64,000 nt of DNA from Amphiura filiformis (GCF_039555335.1 NC_092646.1:29627780-29691779), one strand, 5' to 3'; counted from the stretch's first letter, positions 33,315 to 46,668 are shown. The notes: generated from the sequence alone by a model not told the origin. Numbers and translations: made by a program.

Positions 33315-33772
33315 GGGCGCACACCTCCAAATCAATGCGCCATTTGTGTAACCCTAATGAGTTCCGGTAAAACCGAAATCTTTTTGAGGTATTCTGGGCC
33401 TTTCCGTGGACTTGTAATAAAAAAAGCATGTTATAGCTTATATAAAAGTTTGAGACCTATAAATGAACTTGGATCCCAAAAAAGTTGTATTACCCAAGTT
33501 TTGAAAAAAATAGGCCCTCGGATTGAGAAAATTGCCAGAAACGGGTTTTCAGGGTAAAAACGGGTCGAAAATGGTCATGGTGCTGTTTAACGCCCATATC
33601 TCGCAATTTAATTGGTACATTGAAACATTATATTAAATTTTCTTCGATTTGCAATCGATTGGTAGTATTTTTATAGTCAATTTGTTGCCGAAAAGGTCTA
33701 AAATCGCGCAAAGAAAAGGCGTGTTTTCCCTTGTGTTTCAACGGGACGCTGAATAATTTAGTGGTGTGCTAC
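33315..33772. mobile_element. Insertion with GGGCGCACACC / GGTGTGCTACC ends
   Basis: It splits GGGGGCTCATAATTGTTGCACAG, which is intact at 23452 and 34157. The ends are short imperfect inverted repeats, and the duplication is ambiguous (ATAA). No frame is recognised. Confidence 0.5.
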
Positions 33773-34944
33773 CATAATAATTGTTGCACATGCAGACCCT
33801 TAGAGCATTCTTAGTAAAGTTGATATATTTTCAACAATTTCAGGGATTTCATGGAAATCGGCTTCATATTATCTCATAATGCCATGTTTAGTTTAATTTA
33901 TTTAGGCTTATTATTCTTTCTCAGTAGCCCAGTGAAAAGTGTGGGGGGAGGTGAAAGCTTCCTCTCATCGGTAAGCAATCATAGTTTGTGAGAATCATGC
34001 TCAATAATCTTGCCCAATCATCATTCATTATTTCACAAAAGGATCACAAAATGTGGCATGTGCAAAGAGGGGGGGGGGTCAAAGATTTTGACAGGCCAAG
34101 AGGGATGGGAAGGGGGTGGGGAAAGCATGGTTTGGCGCGCCGTTTTACCCCTCCCGGGGGCTCATAATTGTTGCACAGCCCCTTTAGTAAAGTTGATGTA
34201 TTTGCAGCATTTTTAGGTATTCCATGGAAATCGGCTTCATAGTATCTCATAATGCCATGTTTAATTTAATTTATTTAGGCTTATTATTCTTTGTTCAGTA
34301 GTCCAGTGAAAAGTATCGAAAATGCTAACTTTCCCTATCTGTAATATTTATCGGTTTATTTCCATTGTTTTAAAGTTTCGTTTAGGTGATTCATAGTTTT
34401 GTTTGTCTGTTTGGTTTTTAGATTTTATTTCAATCAAAACAAAAGCCAATACTAACAGTCCGTACATTTTGTACGGAGTACTATAATACGGAAAGTCTAC
34501 ATTATTCGATACGATCATGTATACGCATGCCATAGCCTATGCCTATTCGCGTGATCCTGTATTAGGGGTGGGGTGCGTGTGTACAGTATGTGTGTGGTGT
34601 GTGGATGTGCTAGGGCAGATTTAGGTCAACATTTTCATAAATGATGGACGGCTTTTCCTCCCAGCTACATACACTTTAAGTAGGACAATTATTAAGTTTA
34701 TATCGAGGACTGATAATTTTCCATACAATTTGTATTATATTGCAAATTTAGAAAAAAATGATATCGGGACAATCCTTGTATTCAGAATGCAATTTGATGT
34801 GTATGATCTGCTCTAAGGTCCCTCAAAACACTGTGCAAAGGTGGGTGACCGAGTCAGAACATAAGGATATTAAATGAGTGAATATGCGAGAAGTTGCCGG
34901 TGGTATAAAAAAAACCCTTTTTTTTAGCATATTGTGGGACTCTA

Positions 34945-36134
34945 GGGAGTGTTCAGAAATACTCTGGTGGGCGGGGGGGTGGAAAATATGAAGGGGGTCA
35001 TAAAATTTTAGGAGTTCTGAATAGGGGGGTAAAACTTTTGGGTATATGAACAGGGGGGTTAAAAAGTTTTTCGGCATGTAGTGGGGGGGGGGGGGTAAAA
35101 AAATTTTCGCTCGCTGCGAGCGCAAATGTTCCCATATATATATTAAACAGAACAAAAGTACATTTGATCCAGTGTTCAAAATTGTTGTCTATAACTTAAC
35201 TTTTGAGATTTTTGTCAGTTCTTTCTGGTCAGCTCTTTAAATCACTTAAAGCTGCAATCTCTTCTTTAGTGTTGACAATTTTTAAAATGTTTCATGTAGT
35301 ACAGATTATTAATTTATTTTCACTGTGGATATACAACTAAATCATGTTGCATTACAATTATAGGGGCAGGAAGCTTGGAGAACCGGGGTACACATAATGT
35401 ATTTGCAACTGCAATTTTTTTTTCGCCTCTGCCCCCGAAATTTTATTCACCCCCGACCAAGAAAACTGGCTACGCCCCTGTATTTTGGGCTAAAATAGTC
35501 TTGTTTTTGCGTGCTTCGCCGCAACAAAAAGTCCCGTAGATCCCGGGGGGATGGCCCATACAATCATTCCCCCAATGTTGACGCCTGTATGCGTGTTTCT
35601 GACCAAATTAAGCTCATATTTGGCCATTTAAACCCCCAAAGTACATATTTTTGAGTGCTTCCCCCATTGTCAAAATGAAATCTTCACCACTGCCAGTAAA
35701 ACCAGAACAAAATAGTTATACTCATCCCCGACCCCCTAAATTATAATGCTTCAGTCGCCACTGATTCCAATCATAAATCTATGGTTTATTAATAGTGTGT
35801 TGCATAAACATACTCAAGCTACTTTAAAACATTTCCACAATTCCACATAATTTTATATCAATGACATGGGTACAATTTAATTGCACATGAATACAAATTT
35901 TAGTATCATTAATATGTTTCCTCTGCCATTTGATGTAAAATGGTAAATTATGATGGGGGGGGTCAAAATAGTTTTGAACCTATATGAGGGGGGGGGGGGG
36001 CAAAAAAGTTTTAGGTCCATTAAGAGGGGGTCAAAAAAGTTTTGGGTTCGCGAAGAGGGGGGTTAAAAATTTTTTCGACGTGAAAAAAAATATTTTCCAG
36101 CCCCCCCCCCACCAAAGTATTTCTGAACACTCCC
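34945..36134. mobile_element. G-rich 3-bp-TSD element, copy 1
   Basis: The ends GGGAGTGTTCAGAAATACT and AGTATTTCTGAACACTCCC are inverted and flanked by CTA (34942-34944, 36135-36137). The sister units read GGGACTCTATGATCAC. Long G runs near the left end mirror C runs near the right. A second copy is at 40974-42108. Harbinger-like by duplication length; no transposase. Confidence 0.85.
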
Positions 36135-36139
36135 CTATG

Positions 36140-38590
36140 ATCACAAAAGGACGAGTTGAACTCTTTCTTTGCACAACATTGCATTATACTAAAGGGACTG
36201 TTTCTATAGAAGGGTGTAATGAATATACTAGGGGTCACAGATTTTTTATACCAAAATCAGGGGGTCATAAATTGTTTCAACTCAAAATAGGGGGGTATAC
36301 AATTATCAAGGTTTACATTCAAAATTTTCGCGCGCTACGCGAGGACTGTACTTATTTGAAATACTGGAAATAATGTTATAAGGGCAATTCCATGGTAAAG
36401 GAAAGACGTTTTGACTCATTAAACAACATTTCAAATTTGAGAACCACAAATATCTTTATTAGTTAAATCAAACAATTACAAATGCTAAAAATGTACCCTA
36501 AAAAATACACTAAAATCACTAAAAATACGTACAAATGTACCATTTCATTACTAGAATACTACCTACTGTTGTTAAAAAGGGGATCATTAGATGAAAATGA
36601 AAAGGTGTGTCATTGGGTATAATTTTTTTGAAAAAAAGGGTAATTGAGTACAAAATTGTAAAAAAGGGTAAGCGAGTAGAAAACTTGGAAAACATGGAGC
36701 AATATTCTAATATTGATCAAAATTATATTTGCCAAATTAACAATACACAGTTGCTGAAATAAGATTTTTTTTACAGTTTCAGCATTATTTCACGCCATTT
36801 TGATGATGAAATTCTAGAAAAAGAGAGTCATTGGGTAGAGGAGCCTTAAAAAGAGGGGCCATCAAGTATGACTTAAGAGGAGGGGTCTTATTGGGTAGGA
36901 TATATTCGTCAAAAAGTCGGCCTAATGACAGGTTCAATGCAAAAACAGTGTTTAGAAATCAGGGACAGATTAGGGTGGAGGAAGTTAAATGTTTAGCATT
37001 AAACACTTTAATGTTTAGATCCTAAACATCTAAACGTATAATTATTTGAAATGTATTTTTAGGATCTGAACATTAAGATGTTTTTAAACATCTTAAAAAT
37101 GCTAAACATTTAACTTTCTAAACACCATGAACACCCGGCATGAACACCGATCTGTCCCCGATTTTTAAACACTGTTTTTGCAGTGCATTGGTAACAAAAG
37201 GGCGGCAACAGAAGGACGAAAGGTTTACTGAATTTATATATCATTAATTAAAAACAAGCAAAATAGTTCGAAGATAGGCAACGTGAGAAAATTTACACAT
37301 GCAAACATTATCACTTTTAACAATAAAATTACATATATTAATTATATACATATATTTTTGATAGTATGGAATTATAAAAACAACAGAGTATTGTAATTAT
37401 CTAAAACCTTTGTGATGACTTTAATACCATGATATTTTTAATAATATCAAATATTTTATAAAAACAATAAAGGTAGTGTCTGCAATAGTTTGCATTGACT
37501 AGGTTGTTGATACACACTCCCTGCACACCGACCCCCACCCAACACATAATACACACATCATCAATTCACGGTCATCCCGGTCCAGATATCCCAATAGCCG
37601 TAATATACGGTAAAAAACATATTTGTCGGTCACACTGTAAAAACACTTGAACGTTTACTGCACACAAAAATATCCATACACTTAAAACGAAAGCAATATC
37701 TTAATGACACTAAACGTTAATGACCAAAGAAAGTAATCAATAGATGGATAATTCTGTTCTGCATATTTTGACACTTCATTCGGCAGAATGCGACTTTATT
37801 CCCTCAGTGTACCACTTTGAATGAAAAAAGAGAGCATTTCAAAAGTGACACATTTTGTGATATTTTTTCCTTCAGGGTGATTCGCACCGGCTTTTGTAAC
37901 GGACTCATTACAGTGTGACAGTGTGTATTGAGACAAAGGTCTATGTAAATCTTTATCAATTTTGACATTTTCTTTTTTAACTTAAATTGGTATAAGTTGA
38001 GAAAACAAACAAATCGCATGGTGCCGAATGAGGTATTACGATACGCAGAATAAAATTGCCCATTTATTAAATATGCTTTAAAAAACAACGGATTCGTAGA
38101 AAAAGGTTGCATTAATTCATACTTTGTAGTTAAGATGTTTAAACGTAATTATAATGTCTGAAACACCCAGAAACAATGTCGGGAAAAGCTGCAATATTGC
38201 GGGAATTTAGTTGCCTAGAATATTGCCTGTTATGTTCCCAATTTTATAACAGAAAAATAATACTGTGAAATTAATACTGTGAAATTGATATTTATAAAAA
38301 TGGACATTATAATGTAAAAGAAAGCCCAGAAAAAACAATTGCCGTTTTTCAACGATATTTTCTAACAGTGCCTGTTTGTGAGGTTTCACGCGTGTAGGAA
38401 TCCCTTCCAAGCTTTTCAAGTTTTCATGCCAATTCCTGTTTACTATAAATGCCCTGGATGTTTATTACATTATTTGCTGAGATTCTCTCCATTCAGAATC
38501 ATTACTGCTTATTCCCGACATGCAAAATATGATTTGATTATTACCTGTATTATAATTAATAGCTTTTCTGTATTTTTTAAATGTTTCAAT
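36140..38590. repeat. Block D, copy 4
   Basis: This is the full block with its ancestral MITE at 36938-37182 and no other large insertion, so it is the best template for the ancestral D sequence. No gene is seen. The donor-like site conserved in other copies near the zinc-finger 3' end is at about 38540 (minus strand TACAG|GTAATAATC). Confidence 0.8.
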
Positions 38591-38599
38591 AATTTAATT

Positions 38600-40431
38600 A
38601 ACGAGGTTTCTCGTCTGCATGAATCTTTTCATGCCGTTTCTTGTTTCCCAGTTGGCTGAATGATTTGTTACAATAGCTACATTGATATTAAGGTTTCTCT
38701 CCTGTGTGAATCTTTTCATGTGTATTCATGTGACCCAATTGGCTGAATGATTTGCCACAATAGCTACATTGATGAGGTTTCTCTCCTGTGTGTATCTTTT
38801 CATGTTGTTTCTTGTATCCCAATTGGCTGAATAATTTGTTGCAATAGCTGCATTGATGAGGTTTCTCTCCTGTATGAATCTTTTCATGTCTATTCTTGCA
38901 TTCCAAGTCATTGAATGATTTGTTACAATAACTACATTGATGAGGTTTCTCTCCTGTGTGAATCTTTTCATGCCGTTTCTTGCTACCTATTTCGGTGAAT
39001 GATTTGTTACAGTATCTACATTTATGAGGCTTCTCTCCTGTGTGAATCATTTCATGTTGTTTCTTGTGTCCCAACCGGCTGAATGATTTGTTGCAATAGC
39101 TACATTGATGAGGTTTCTCGCCTGCGTGAATCAGTTCATGTTGTTTCTTGTTTCCCAAGTCACTGAATGATTTATCACAATAGCTACATTGATGAGGTTT
39201 CTCTCCTGTGTGTATCTTTTCATGTCGTTTCATGTTACACAATATGCTGAATGATTTGTTGCAATACCTACATTGATGGGGTTTCTCTCCCGTATGAATC
39301 ATTTCATGTTGTTTCTTGTCTCTCAATTGGCTAAATGATTTGTTACAATAGCTACATTGATGAGGTTTCATTCCTGTGTGTATCTTTTCATGCCGTTTCT
39401 TGTTTCCCAAATCGCTGAATGATTTGTCACAATAGCTACATTGGTGAAGCTTCTCTCCTGCGTGAATCAGTTCATGTTGTTTCTTGTATCCCAAGTCACT
39501 GAATGATTTGTTACAGTAGCTACATCGATGAGGTTTCTCTCCTGTGTGTATCTTTTCATGCCGTTTCTTGCTTCCCAAGTGGCTGAATGATTTGTTACAA
39601 TAGCTACATCGATGAGGTTTCTCTCCTGTATGAATCTTTTCATGTTGTTTCTTGTCTCCCAGTTGGCTAAATGATTTGTTACAATAGCTACATTGATGAG
39701 GTTTCTCTCCTGTATGAATCAGTTCATGTCGTTTCTTGCTTCCCAATGTCGTGAATGATTTGTTACAATAGCTACATTTTTTGTACAATGATAAGGTTTC
39801 TCTCCTGCGTGTATCTTTTCATGCCGTTTCTTGCCTCCCAAGTCACTGAATGATTTGTCACAATAGCTACATTGGTGAGGTTTGTCTGCTGTAGTATGAA
39901 CCTTTTCATGCCGTTTCTTGCTACTTATATCGCTGAATGATTTGTTACAGTATCTACATGTATGAGGTTTCTCTCCTGTATGAATAATTTCATGGCGTTT
40001 CTTGTGTCTTAATGTCGCGAATGATTTATTACAATAGTTACATCGATGCGATTTTTCTCCTGCTGAATCATTTCATGCTGTTTTTTGTTTCCCAGTGTCG
40101 TGAATGATTTGTCACAGTAGTAACATATGTGACGTTTATTTTCGCCACCTTCATGGACCGTTGTAGTGTTCAAATGACCTTGAACCGAAATTGGAACCAT
40201 TTTTGATATATGACGATCTTCACATTTCCTTATTCTACGCGTTTTGATGTAAATCCCCACACAGCCAGCCTTTGGTTTCAAGTTTGGATTGCTGTACCAA
40301 TAAGGCTTAATACTCAGCTCATGATTGCCAAGATGTGATTTGTAACGAGGAATGTTGTCTTTAAATCTTCTTTTACAATACTTGCATATGGGATCTTGTA
40401 GCAAATCCCATTGTCGCTTAGGTCTCATCAT
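38600..40431 (-). pseudogene. ZnF4: broken C2H2 zinc-finger exon
   Basis: It begins like the intact genes. MMRPKRQWD at 40431 leads into the complete N-terminal module (CKYCKRRF finger, YWYSNPNLKPKAGC, IYIKTRRI) and one finger, then loses the frame near 40063 (CTCCTGCTGAATC lacks two bases of the linker codons). Further fingers are readable in another frame between 39800 and 40010. A disrupted linker near 39785 (TTTTTTGTACAATGATAAGG) precedes a clean 366-aa frame (38688-39788) with 13 fingers. That frame ends at a TAA created by a 3-base insertion in a linker (about 38686), beyond which one more finger is readable to about 38602. At least three lesions make a full-length product unlikely; the 13-finger frame could still be translated if an internal start were used. 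Confidence 0.75.
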
Positions 40432-40440
40432 GTTGTCTGA

Positions 40441-40600
<160 letters not shown>

Positions 40601-40973
40601 TTAATACATTTTGAAAGGCAAGAAAATTGTGTATGTGTGTGGGTGACGTCACAAAGCTCTGGGTATCATTAACACAATTATGAGCCACGGAGGGAGGGTA
40701 ACATGGGGGTGCAAGTGATTGGCACACATACAACGCTCTAAAAATGCTTAAGGGCTCTGGTATTGAGCGTTTCGACAGTATTTTTGTGGGACATGAGAGC
40801 ACAGACATATCGAATTGCATTATGAATACGAAGAATGTCCTTCTGATATCAATTTAGATTTTTTAAAATTCGCGATATAATACAAATTTTATAACAAATT
40901 ATTAAAATTTGATATTATTAAAATTTTTGATATATAACAGTCCTCGAAATAAACTTTATAAATCTAATGGTAA

Positions 40974-42108
40974 GGGAGTGTTCATTAATACTTTGGTAGG
41001 GGGGGGGGCTGGTCCAACTCAGATTTTTTGCTCGAAAACTTTTGGACCCCCCCTCGATGGACTGCTAAACTTTTTTGACCCCCCTCTTTTGACAGACAAA
41101 ACTTTTTTGACCCCCCCCATTATCGTATAACAAACATATACTTAATAGTGTTGTTTCCAGTGGTGTGGTATCTGGGTCAAATGTCATTGAGGGAGGCAAA
41201 TGTTTGAAACATTCCCGGTGGGACAATTGCGCATGAAATACAAGCACAAGGACATTTTCATTTTATACTTAATTCAGATTTGTCCCAAATCAATATGTTT
41301 ATCTGATTTTACAGGGATAAATGAAATAGAGGATTTATTTGGAGTATAGGCACATCAGCATAATTTGCCGTGGCTATTATGATAGTATACAAATGCGCGC
41401 GAACCGCGCAAAATATTTGGCCATATTGAAGCTTGAATGGTCAAATATTGTTAAAATTGGAACTACTTTATGCAAAAAGCTAAAATGGTCAAGTATGAGA
41501 TTACGCAAATATACACAGGTATCAGTTTTGGCCCCCAAAGACTGTGGTACCTGGGCCTGTGCCCACTCTGCCCTATGGTAAATCTAACCATGGGCCTATG
41601 TGTACAAAATAATTTAGCAATGAGAAATAGTAAACTGAAGTGTGCATGCAGTTTACGTGCAAAGAAATTTATTTGCAATATTTTCTTGATTTAGTTGTAT
41701 TTTGATCAGATTGGTACATGATCATATTTGTAGCCTACTTTGAAGAGATATAAAATTCTATGATAAAAGTGCCAGTATTTCTTAGACCAACCCAGATGTT
41801 GCATGTTGCTGATCATCTTGAATGTTATATTAATTAATAGATATGTGTACACTAAGTGCCATCATTTTTAAAACAAAAGCACTGAAAACCCAAACTTGGC
41901 CATGTTAAAAGTGATATAGAGTGTCTCAATGCGCGCGAAGCGCGCGAAAATTTTGGGTTTTGAAGAGGAAAACTTTTTTGGCCCCCCCCCCCTTTCCTAC
42001 CACCTAAAACTTTTTGGTCCCCCCTCTTTTAAGGTCCAAAACTTTTTTGGCCCCCCCCCCCTCCCTTTTTACCAGCCCCCCCCCACCAAAGTATTTCTGA
42101 ACACTCCC
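40974..42108. mobile_element. G-rich 3-bp-TSD element, copy 2
   Basis: The ends GGGAGTGTTCATTAATACT and AGTATTTCTGAACACTCCC are flanked by TAA (40971-40973, 42109-42111); the empty site is CTAATGGTAAGTACTTAAAG at 29744. Runs of C/G at both ends pair with each other (CCAGCCCCCCC). GCGCGCGAA(C/G)CGCGC palindromes occur near 41396 and 41932. No transposase is visible. Confidence 0.85.
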
Positions 42109-42388
42109 TAAGTACTTTTAGTGTATATGTAGCTGGAAGTAAAAGCCGACGATCAATTGAAAATTTTGACCTTTCATATTGAAGATATACATTTTCCTCC
42201 AAAAGACCTACCGTAAAACCCCGTCTACAAGGATATACCTAAGAAACGCCCTCAATAAAATTGGTTGCTTGTTGTATTTGGAGTTTGAGCAAATATATAC
42301 TGGCACTGGGTGGCTATGCATTCCATCTAAGTATGTTGTAACACCAATCAATTGTATTGACATAATAACGACTGTTTCGTATATCAGG

Positions 42389-42472
42389 ATCGTATAGCTC
42401 AATTGATAGAGCGTCAGACTTTGGAACTGAAGACATGCTGAAGAGAGCATGGTCCGGGCACCGGTTCCGTTT
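42389..42472 (+). other. tRNA-like segment in left end of the 3-kb element
   Basis: TATAGCTCAATTGATAGAGC is a good D-arm/A-box. TCAGACTTTGGAACTGA can form an anticodon arm with loop CTTTGGA (anticodon position TTG). CATGCTgaagagAGCATG makes an extra hairpin. The T arm is degenerate (CCGGTTCC, then T6, which would terminate polymerase III). It is not a functional tRNA gene; a tRNA-derived promoter relic is more likely. Confidence 0.45.
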
Positions 42473-43128
42473 TTTCATTCTCGTTTAATTTTAACTTTTG
42501 ACATGTTCTTTTTATCTTTCTTCAAATCTACCTTTCTACTTTTAATTTTAGGTGTTTTTTTTTTTTTTTTAGTTTTTTTTATAGTTTTTTTTAGTAATTT
42601 TGTGGTTTTATAGAAACTAGTAAAAGCATTTATTCTTAATAATAGCGAAACCCACGGTTAGACAGATGTGTTGTAACTACTTGTTTGTCCTCGTCTTTGC
42701 AATAAAAACCTATGTTGCACCTTTGTGCCATCCCAATTCTTGAGGAATGGTAGGTAGGGTGCATTTTTGGCTTAAGCACGATTTTGTTTCTACTTGAAAT
42801 GAAATCAAAATAAATATTGTTCTGTTGCCACAATTGCAGTTTAAAAAAAAAAAAAAAAATAGATGAGGAATAATAATTATTCCATATTTGAATCTATTGT
42901 CCCATCAAGAATAGAGTGTCTTCAAAAACTTCAATCAATTCATCTGACAAAGGAAACTATTCTGGTCATTCAATTTTGTTTCGCTTGCACCTGTTATATC
43001 ACAGGCGTTGGTAGAGAAGGCACACTTCTCTTGTCTTCACCGAAGTAGTGATGTAAACACTAACATGATTAATTACCATAGCTAGCAATGGACATACACT
43101 ATTTTCACTTGAACCCATACTATAGGCT

Positions 43129-43396
43129 ATTCGCTGTCGATGTGACGTAATTAATCGGATTAACTACCATAGCAATTGATGAATACAATTTCGAATATAT
43201 AGCCCTGCACTTCATCGTTCACGTGGCACCTATGCATTAAACCATAGTTGTCAAAGAAATGCTAATCACTCGCCATGTAAGATTAGTATTCATGAAAAGA
43301 GTGGTATTCAATCTATGTTTGGTGACATACGCGGGTGATTAGTGCAATCTGCTTGATGGTAGTTATTGCTATTATTACGTCACTTCGACAGCGAAT
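43129..43396. mobile_element. Nested MITE, copy 1 (ATTCGCTGTCGA ends)
   Basis: The ends ATTCGCTGTCGATGTGACGT and ACGTCACTTCGACAGCGAAT are inverted, with TAATTAATCGGATTAACTAC next to the left end. It belongs to the same family as 44021-44319. The duplication is unclear. Confidence 0.7.
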
Positions 43397-44020
43397 TGTA
43401 GTATAGACTAGCCCTAGAACTCTGGCCATAGTATCCGTTTTTACTTCCACTAGGGCCAGAGGCACTTACATTGAAAAATTTGTTGGAGATGCTTGAACGA
43501 TCCGGTACAAAAAATCAATGCGTGATCGAACCAATACAAATGTGTGTCAGGTCACTAATTAACATGATAAAACCCACTTGAGAACACACAATCGCCAGTA
43601 ATTTCTAAAGACGCATTTATACTCAATCGCTTTTGCAGAAATCTGAATCGCGCGCATGATCAGTGTACTAAATCGCCGTCGTATTTGCCTGCTGAACATG
43701 CGCATGAATCGCTGTTTTTCAAAAGCGACACGTAGGCCTATATTGACACCCTCTGTCGGTCAAGGATTCAGTCTGATGATGAGCAACCCATGGGTATAAA
43801 CATAGCTTTACACAATGACTAATTTACATAGGCACAAAAGACCGTGTTCATGTACCGTGACTTACTCAGCCAAACATGGCAGAGTAGGTCCCGGATGACG
43901 GTACATGTTCCTATCTCCTCAACGTTATACCTTTCCAACAAGGAAAGAGATACGAAAAGCGAACGTCTAGTATAGACGAATCCAACAAGCCAAGTGATGG
44001 TCAGAATTTATTCGGCCATT

Positions 44021-44319
44021 ATACGCTGGTGAAGTTGCGTAATTAATCGGATTAATTACCATAGCAATAGGTGAAAACAATTTTGAACATATCGCGCTGC
44101 GCTACAAGCAGGTTACACTCATCACCTGTACTGTGTATGTCTGCAATCATAGATTGAATACAATACTGGTCTTTTCAAAGATCTTACAGGTGCAGCATGA
44201 TATGGTTCAATGAAGAGGTACCGCCTGAACGTATCAGTGTATAACGCGGTATATTCAAAATTGTTTTCACCTATTGCTATGGTAGTTAATCCGATTATTA
44301 CGTAACTTCGCCAGCGTAT
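44021..44319. mobile_element. Nested MITE, copy 2 (ATACGCTGGCGAAG ends)
   Basis: The arms are about 75 bp: ATACGCTGGTGAAGTTGCGT, then CCATAGCAATAGGTGAAAAC, and the exact mirror ending at CCAGCGTAT. The left-to-right arm match is much better than in copy 1, so this is the younger insertion. Confidence 0.75.
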
Positions 44320-44979
44320 TGAATAAAACAGGAGGATGTGAGTTCATAAGGGCAATGTCGGGGATTATAGGTCACAATCGATGTGGAGAGATGAGAGGTC
44401 CGACCAACAGCCATAGCGAATGGTTCATGTTCAACTAATTCCAGCGGACGGTCTGTGGCTAGTAAGGAATCGTCTTTGACCACATGCGCAGATCTGTCTC
44501 GTCAGGAAGATATTTAATATCCCGAATTTATAATAGGCCTATGCCTACCAGTTCCATCGTATAACCGATCTGCTAGAGAATATTTGTTACCATGTTTAAT
44601 AAATTCGTATTTATCGTATAATAAAATGTAGCCAAATGTATATTATGTGTCACACGGTTTTCTGCTGAACCACTAGCATGCTATGTTACCACATCTATGA
44701 CAATGACAAAGGTGAATTTTGATGATTTTTACGATCGTCCGGATGAGCAAATCACTGAATGGGTCTTTAGTTCCCTCCTCTCCTTATCCTGCCAATATTA
44801 TATGAATCAAAGAAAAATAAAGAAAAAATAAAATTAAACAAAAGAAACAATAAAAGAAAAACAATAGAATAAATTAAACTAAATATGAAAAAAAAATGAT
44901 CACGAAAGGAGTCTTTAGAAAATGCAAGAAAATATAAATGAAAAGTTTGAACAATATTTTGTTTATAAAAGTTTGTGTG

Positions 44980-45062
44980 ACCGTGATGAGGCTCGAACTC
45001 ACCATCTTCCGATCTAAAGAACCAAAGTCTTATGCCTTGCCAAGTGAGCTATGCTCGTGAGA
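44980..45062 (-). other. tRNA-like segment in right end of the 3-kb element
   Basis: On the minus strand, CATAGCTCACTTGGCAAGGC (A box) is followed by AAGACTTTGGTTCTT, an anticodon-arm-like stem with the same CTTTGG loop as the left-hand copy, and by GTGAGTTCGAGCCTCAT, a well-formed T arm and B box. The acceptor stem does not pair, so it is a tRNA-derived relic, not a gene. It mirrors 42389-42472 in position and orientation. Confidence 0.5.
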
Positions 45063-46668
45063 TGCGAAATAAAGATAAAATAATACATTGTATACCTGCT
45101 TGTGTCGGTAAATGATTTGCTCAAATTCCATAATGATATAATATTGTGGAGGGCGCTAGCGTGAAATATGCTATCATCACAGTCGCTTCTATTCCTTATA
45201 GACGGGTTTCTACGGTATTTTTTTTTCTCTTTGGTGTTTATGGCACTGAAATTATTAAAAATTGATATTTTTGATATTTAACAGTCCTCGAAGTAAGCCG
45301 ACGATCAATTGGAATTTGGACCTTTCGTAATTTCGTGAAATCGTCGGGGTTTGTGTTGCCTCGGTATTTTTTACTCCGGAGCTTGAGCTCCCTCGGAAAA
45401 TTAAAAACCTCGCGTCGAGGTTTTGCCAAGTTTTAAAAATAACGGTTACTTAATGAAATAACGGTTAGTTCATGAAAAAGAAGAAGTGAAATTTAGCAAA
45501 ACGCGACGAGGTTTATTTGCCCGTAAGAGAGCTCTATTGTTCCGCTATTGTATCCGCTATTGTATCCACTATTGTATTCTATTCATAAAAGCTACTGCAA
45601 GAATCGCGGCAATCCCTGATATTGCTGGTGTCTACCGCCGGCGTTTCGTATTTATTAACATTCAAAATGATCCGATACTCTTTCATTTATAGACTTATTC
45701 CCACCTTTTATATAATATTCAGAAATTGCAATTATGAAAACTACAAACTTTGAAAGTGAAAATATATTACCATCGAAAATATATCATACTTAAATTCTAT
45801 AGAATCTATAGAGGCATTGCATGTGACGTATCATCCCGTAAATATGGCAGACTACTCAAATGCATTCAACAAAAGCATGATTGCAATCTACCGTGACAGT
45901 TCGTCTCACACACATAACCCTGCACTACGATCAAATAGGTTGATGACAACATTTGATTGAATGGACTGTACTCCGCCATAACTACGGTGAAGGACACCGG
46001 TTCAAATTCTTTGTTTGGAGCCAATCAATAATTTCATGCAGGGCCTCTATAGATACCCAACCCAGAAGTGCCCATTTATTTTCTAATTTTTTGTAATCGC
46101 GCCCAAATATCCCCGCAAATATCTTATACACGGTTTTATTGATTCATTTTGGGCATTTCAAAAGTTAGAAGTCGTCAAAAATGGCAACATCCATTGATAG
46201 CAATGGTTGAGTAAACATTGTCTAAACACTAGATAAAAAGACAGCTTTGTACTACCAGGAAAGTTGAAAAGAAGGAGGAAGAACGGAATTATATCCTTGA
46301 GATAATCCGTAGGTTATCCTGTCGCACCTATTCATAGTCCTTTATTCTCAAGTAGTTACACATCTACTTGAAAGTAGCCTTTGATGTGATGTGCCTTGCC
46401 GACTACGGTTAATTAATTTTTACTCCAGAATTGAAACCATATCCAATGTTTCTATAGATAATTCCTTGAAAGTATGACACGTGTGTGTTAAGAACCTGAT
46501 GTTGCTCTGCAGGGATACCGCACGTGGATACTATAAGAAAAAATGTGGTTTTGTAAAGATTCCAAAAAAATCCGCCCATTTTGGAATATATATTAATTAT
46601 TTAGGAGAGTGTTTTAGGATTTTGTTAGAAACGGGATGATTTTTGATCATCTATATTTTATTGTTTTA

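Larger units (their letters stand above)
31540..34940. repeat. Block U, copy 3
   Basis: This holds the conserved hairpin (31792-31940), the retroelement-like insertion (32111-32690), a partial internal duplication of the block (33105-33310 resembles 33945-34190), an insertion at about 33315-33772, family B G-rich fragments and a family A remnant (34640-34850). No gene is seen. Confidence 0.7.
42211..45215. mobile_element. 3-kb TA-flanked element with long diverged inverted ends
   Basis: The ends CCGTAAAACCCCGTCTAC and GACGGGTTTCTACGG are inverted and flanked by TA (42209-42210, 45216-45217). The uninterrupted site AAAGACCTATTTTTTTTTGG is at 29844. Homology of the two ends extends about 250 bp inward: the left has CGCCCTCAATA and TTTGAGCAAAT, the right (complement) has GCGCCCTCCACAATA and TTTGAGCAAAT. 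Each end then reaches a tRNA-like segment. Two smaller MITEs are nested at 43129-43396 and 44021-44319. No transposase frame is seen. The terminal octamer CCGTAAAA is shared with 13484-14068. Confidence 0.8.

Noticed and set aside
34823..36373. LTR retrotransposon suggested by repeated flanks
   Set aside because: The flanks are inverted, not direct, with a 3-bp duplication; it is a DNA element with no gag or pol.
42389..42472. Functional tRNA gene
   Set aside because: The acceptor stem does not pair and the T arm is degenerate; retained only as a tRNA-like relic.
44980..45062. Functional tRNA gene on the minus strand
   Set aside because: Good A and B boxes but no acceptor stem and a poorly matched anticodon stem.
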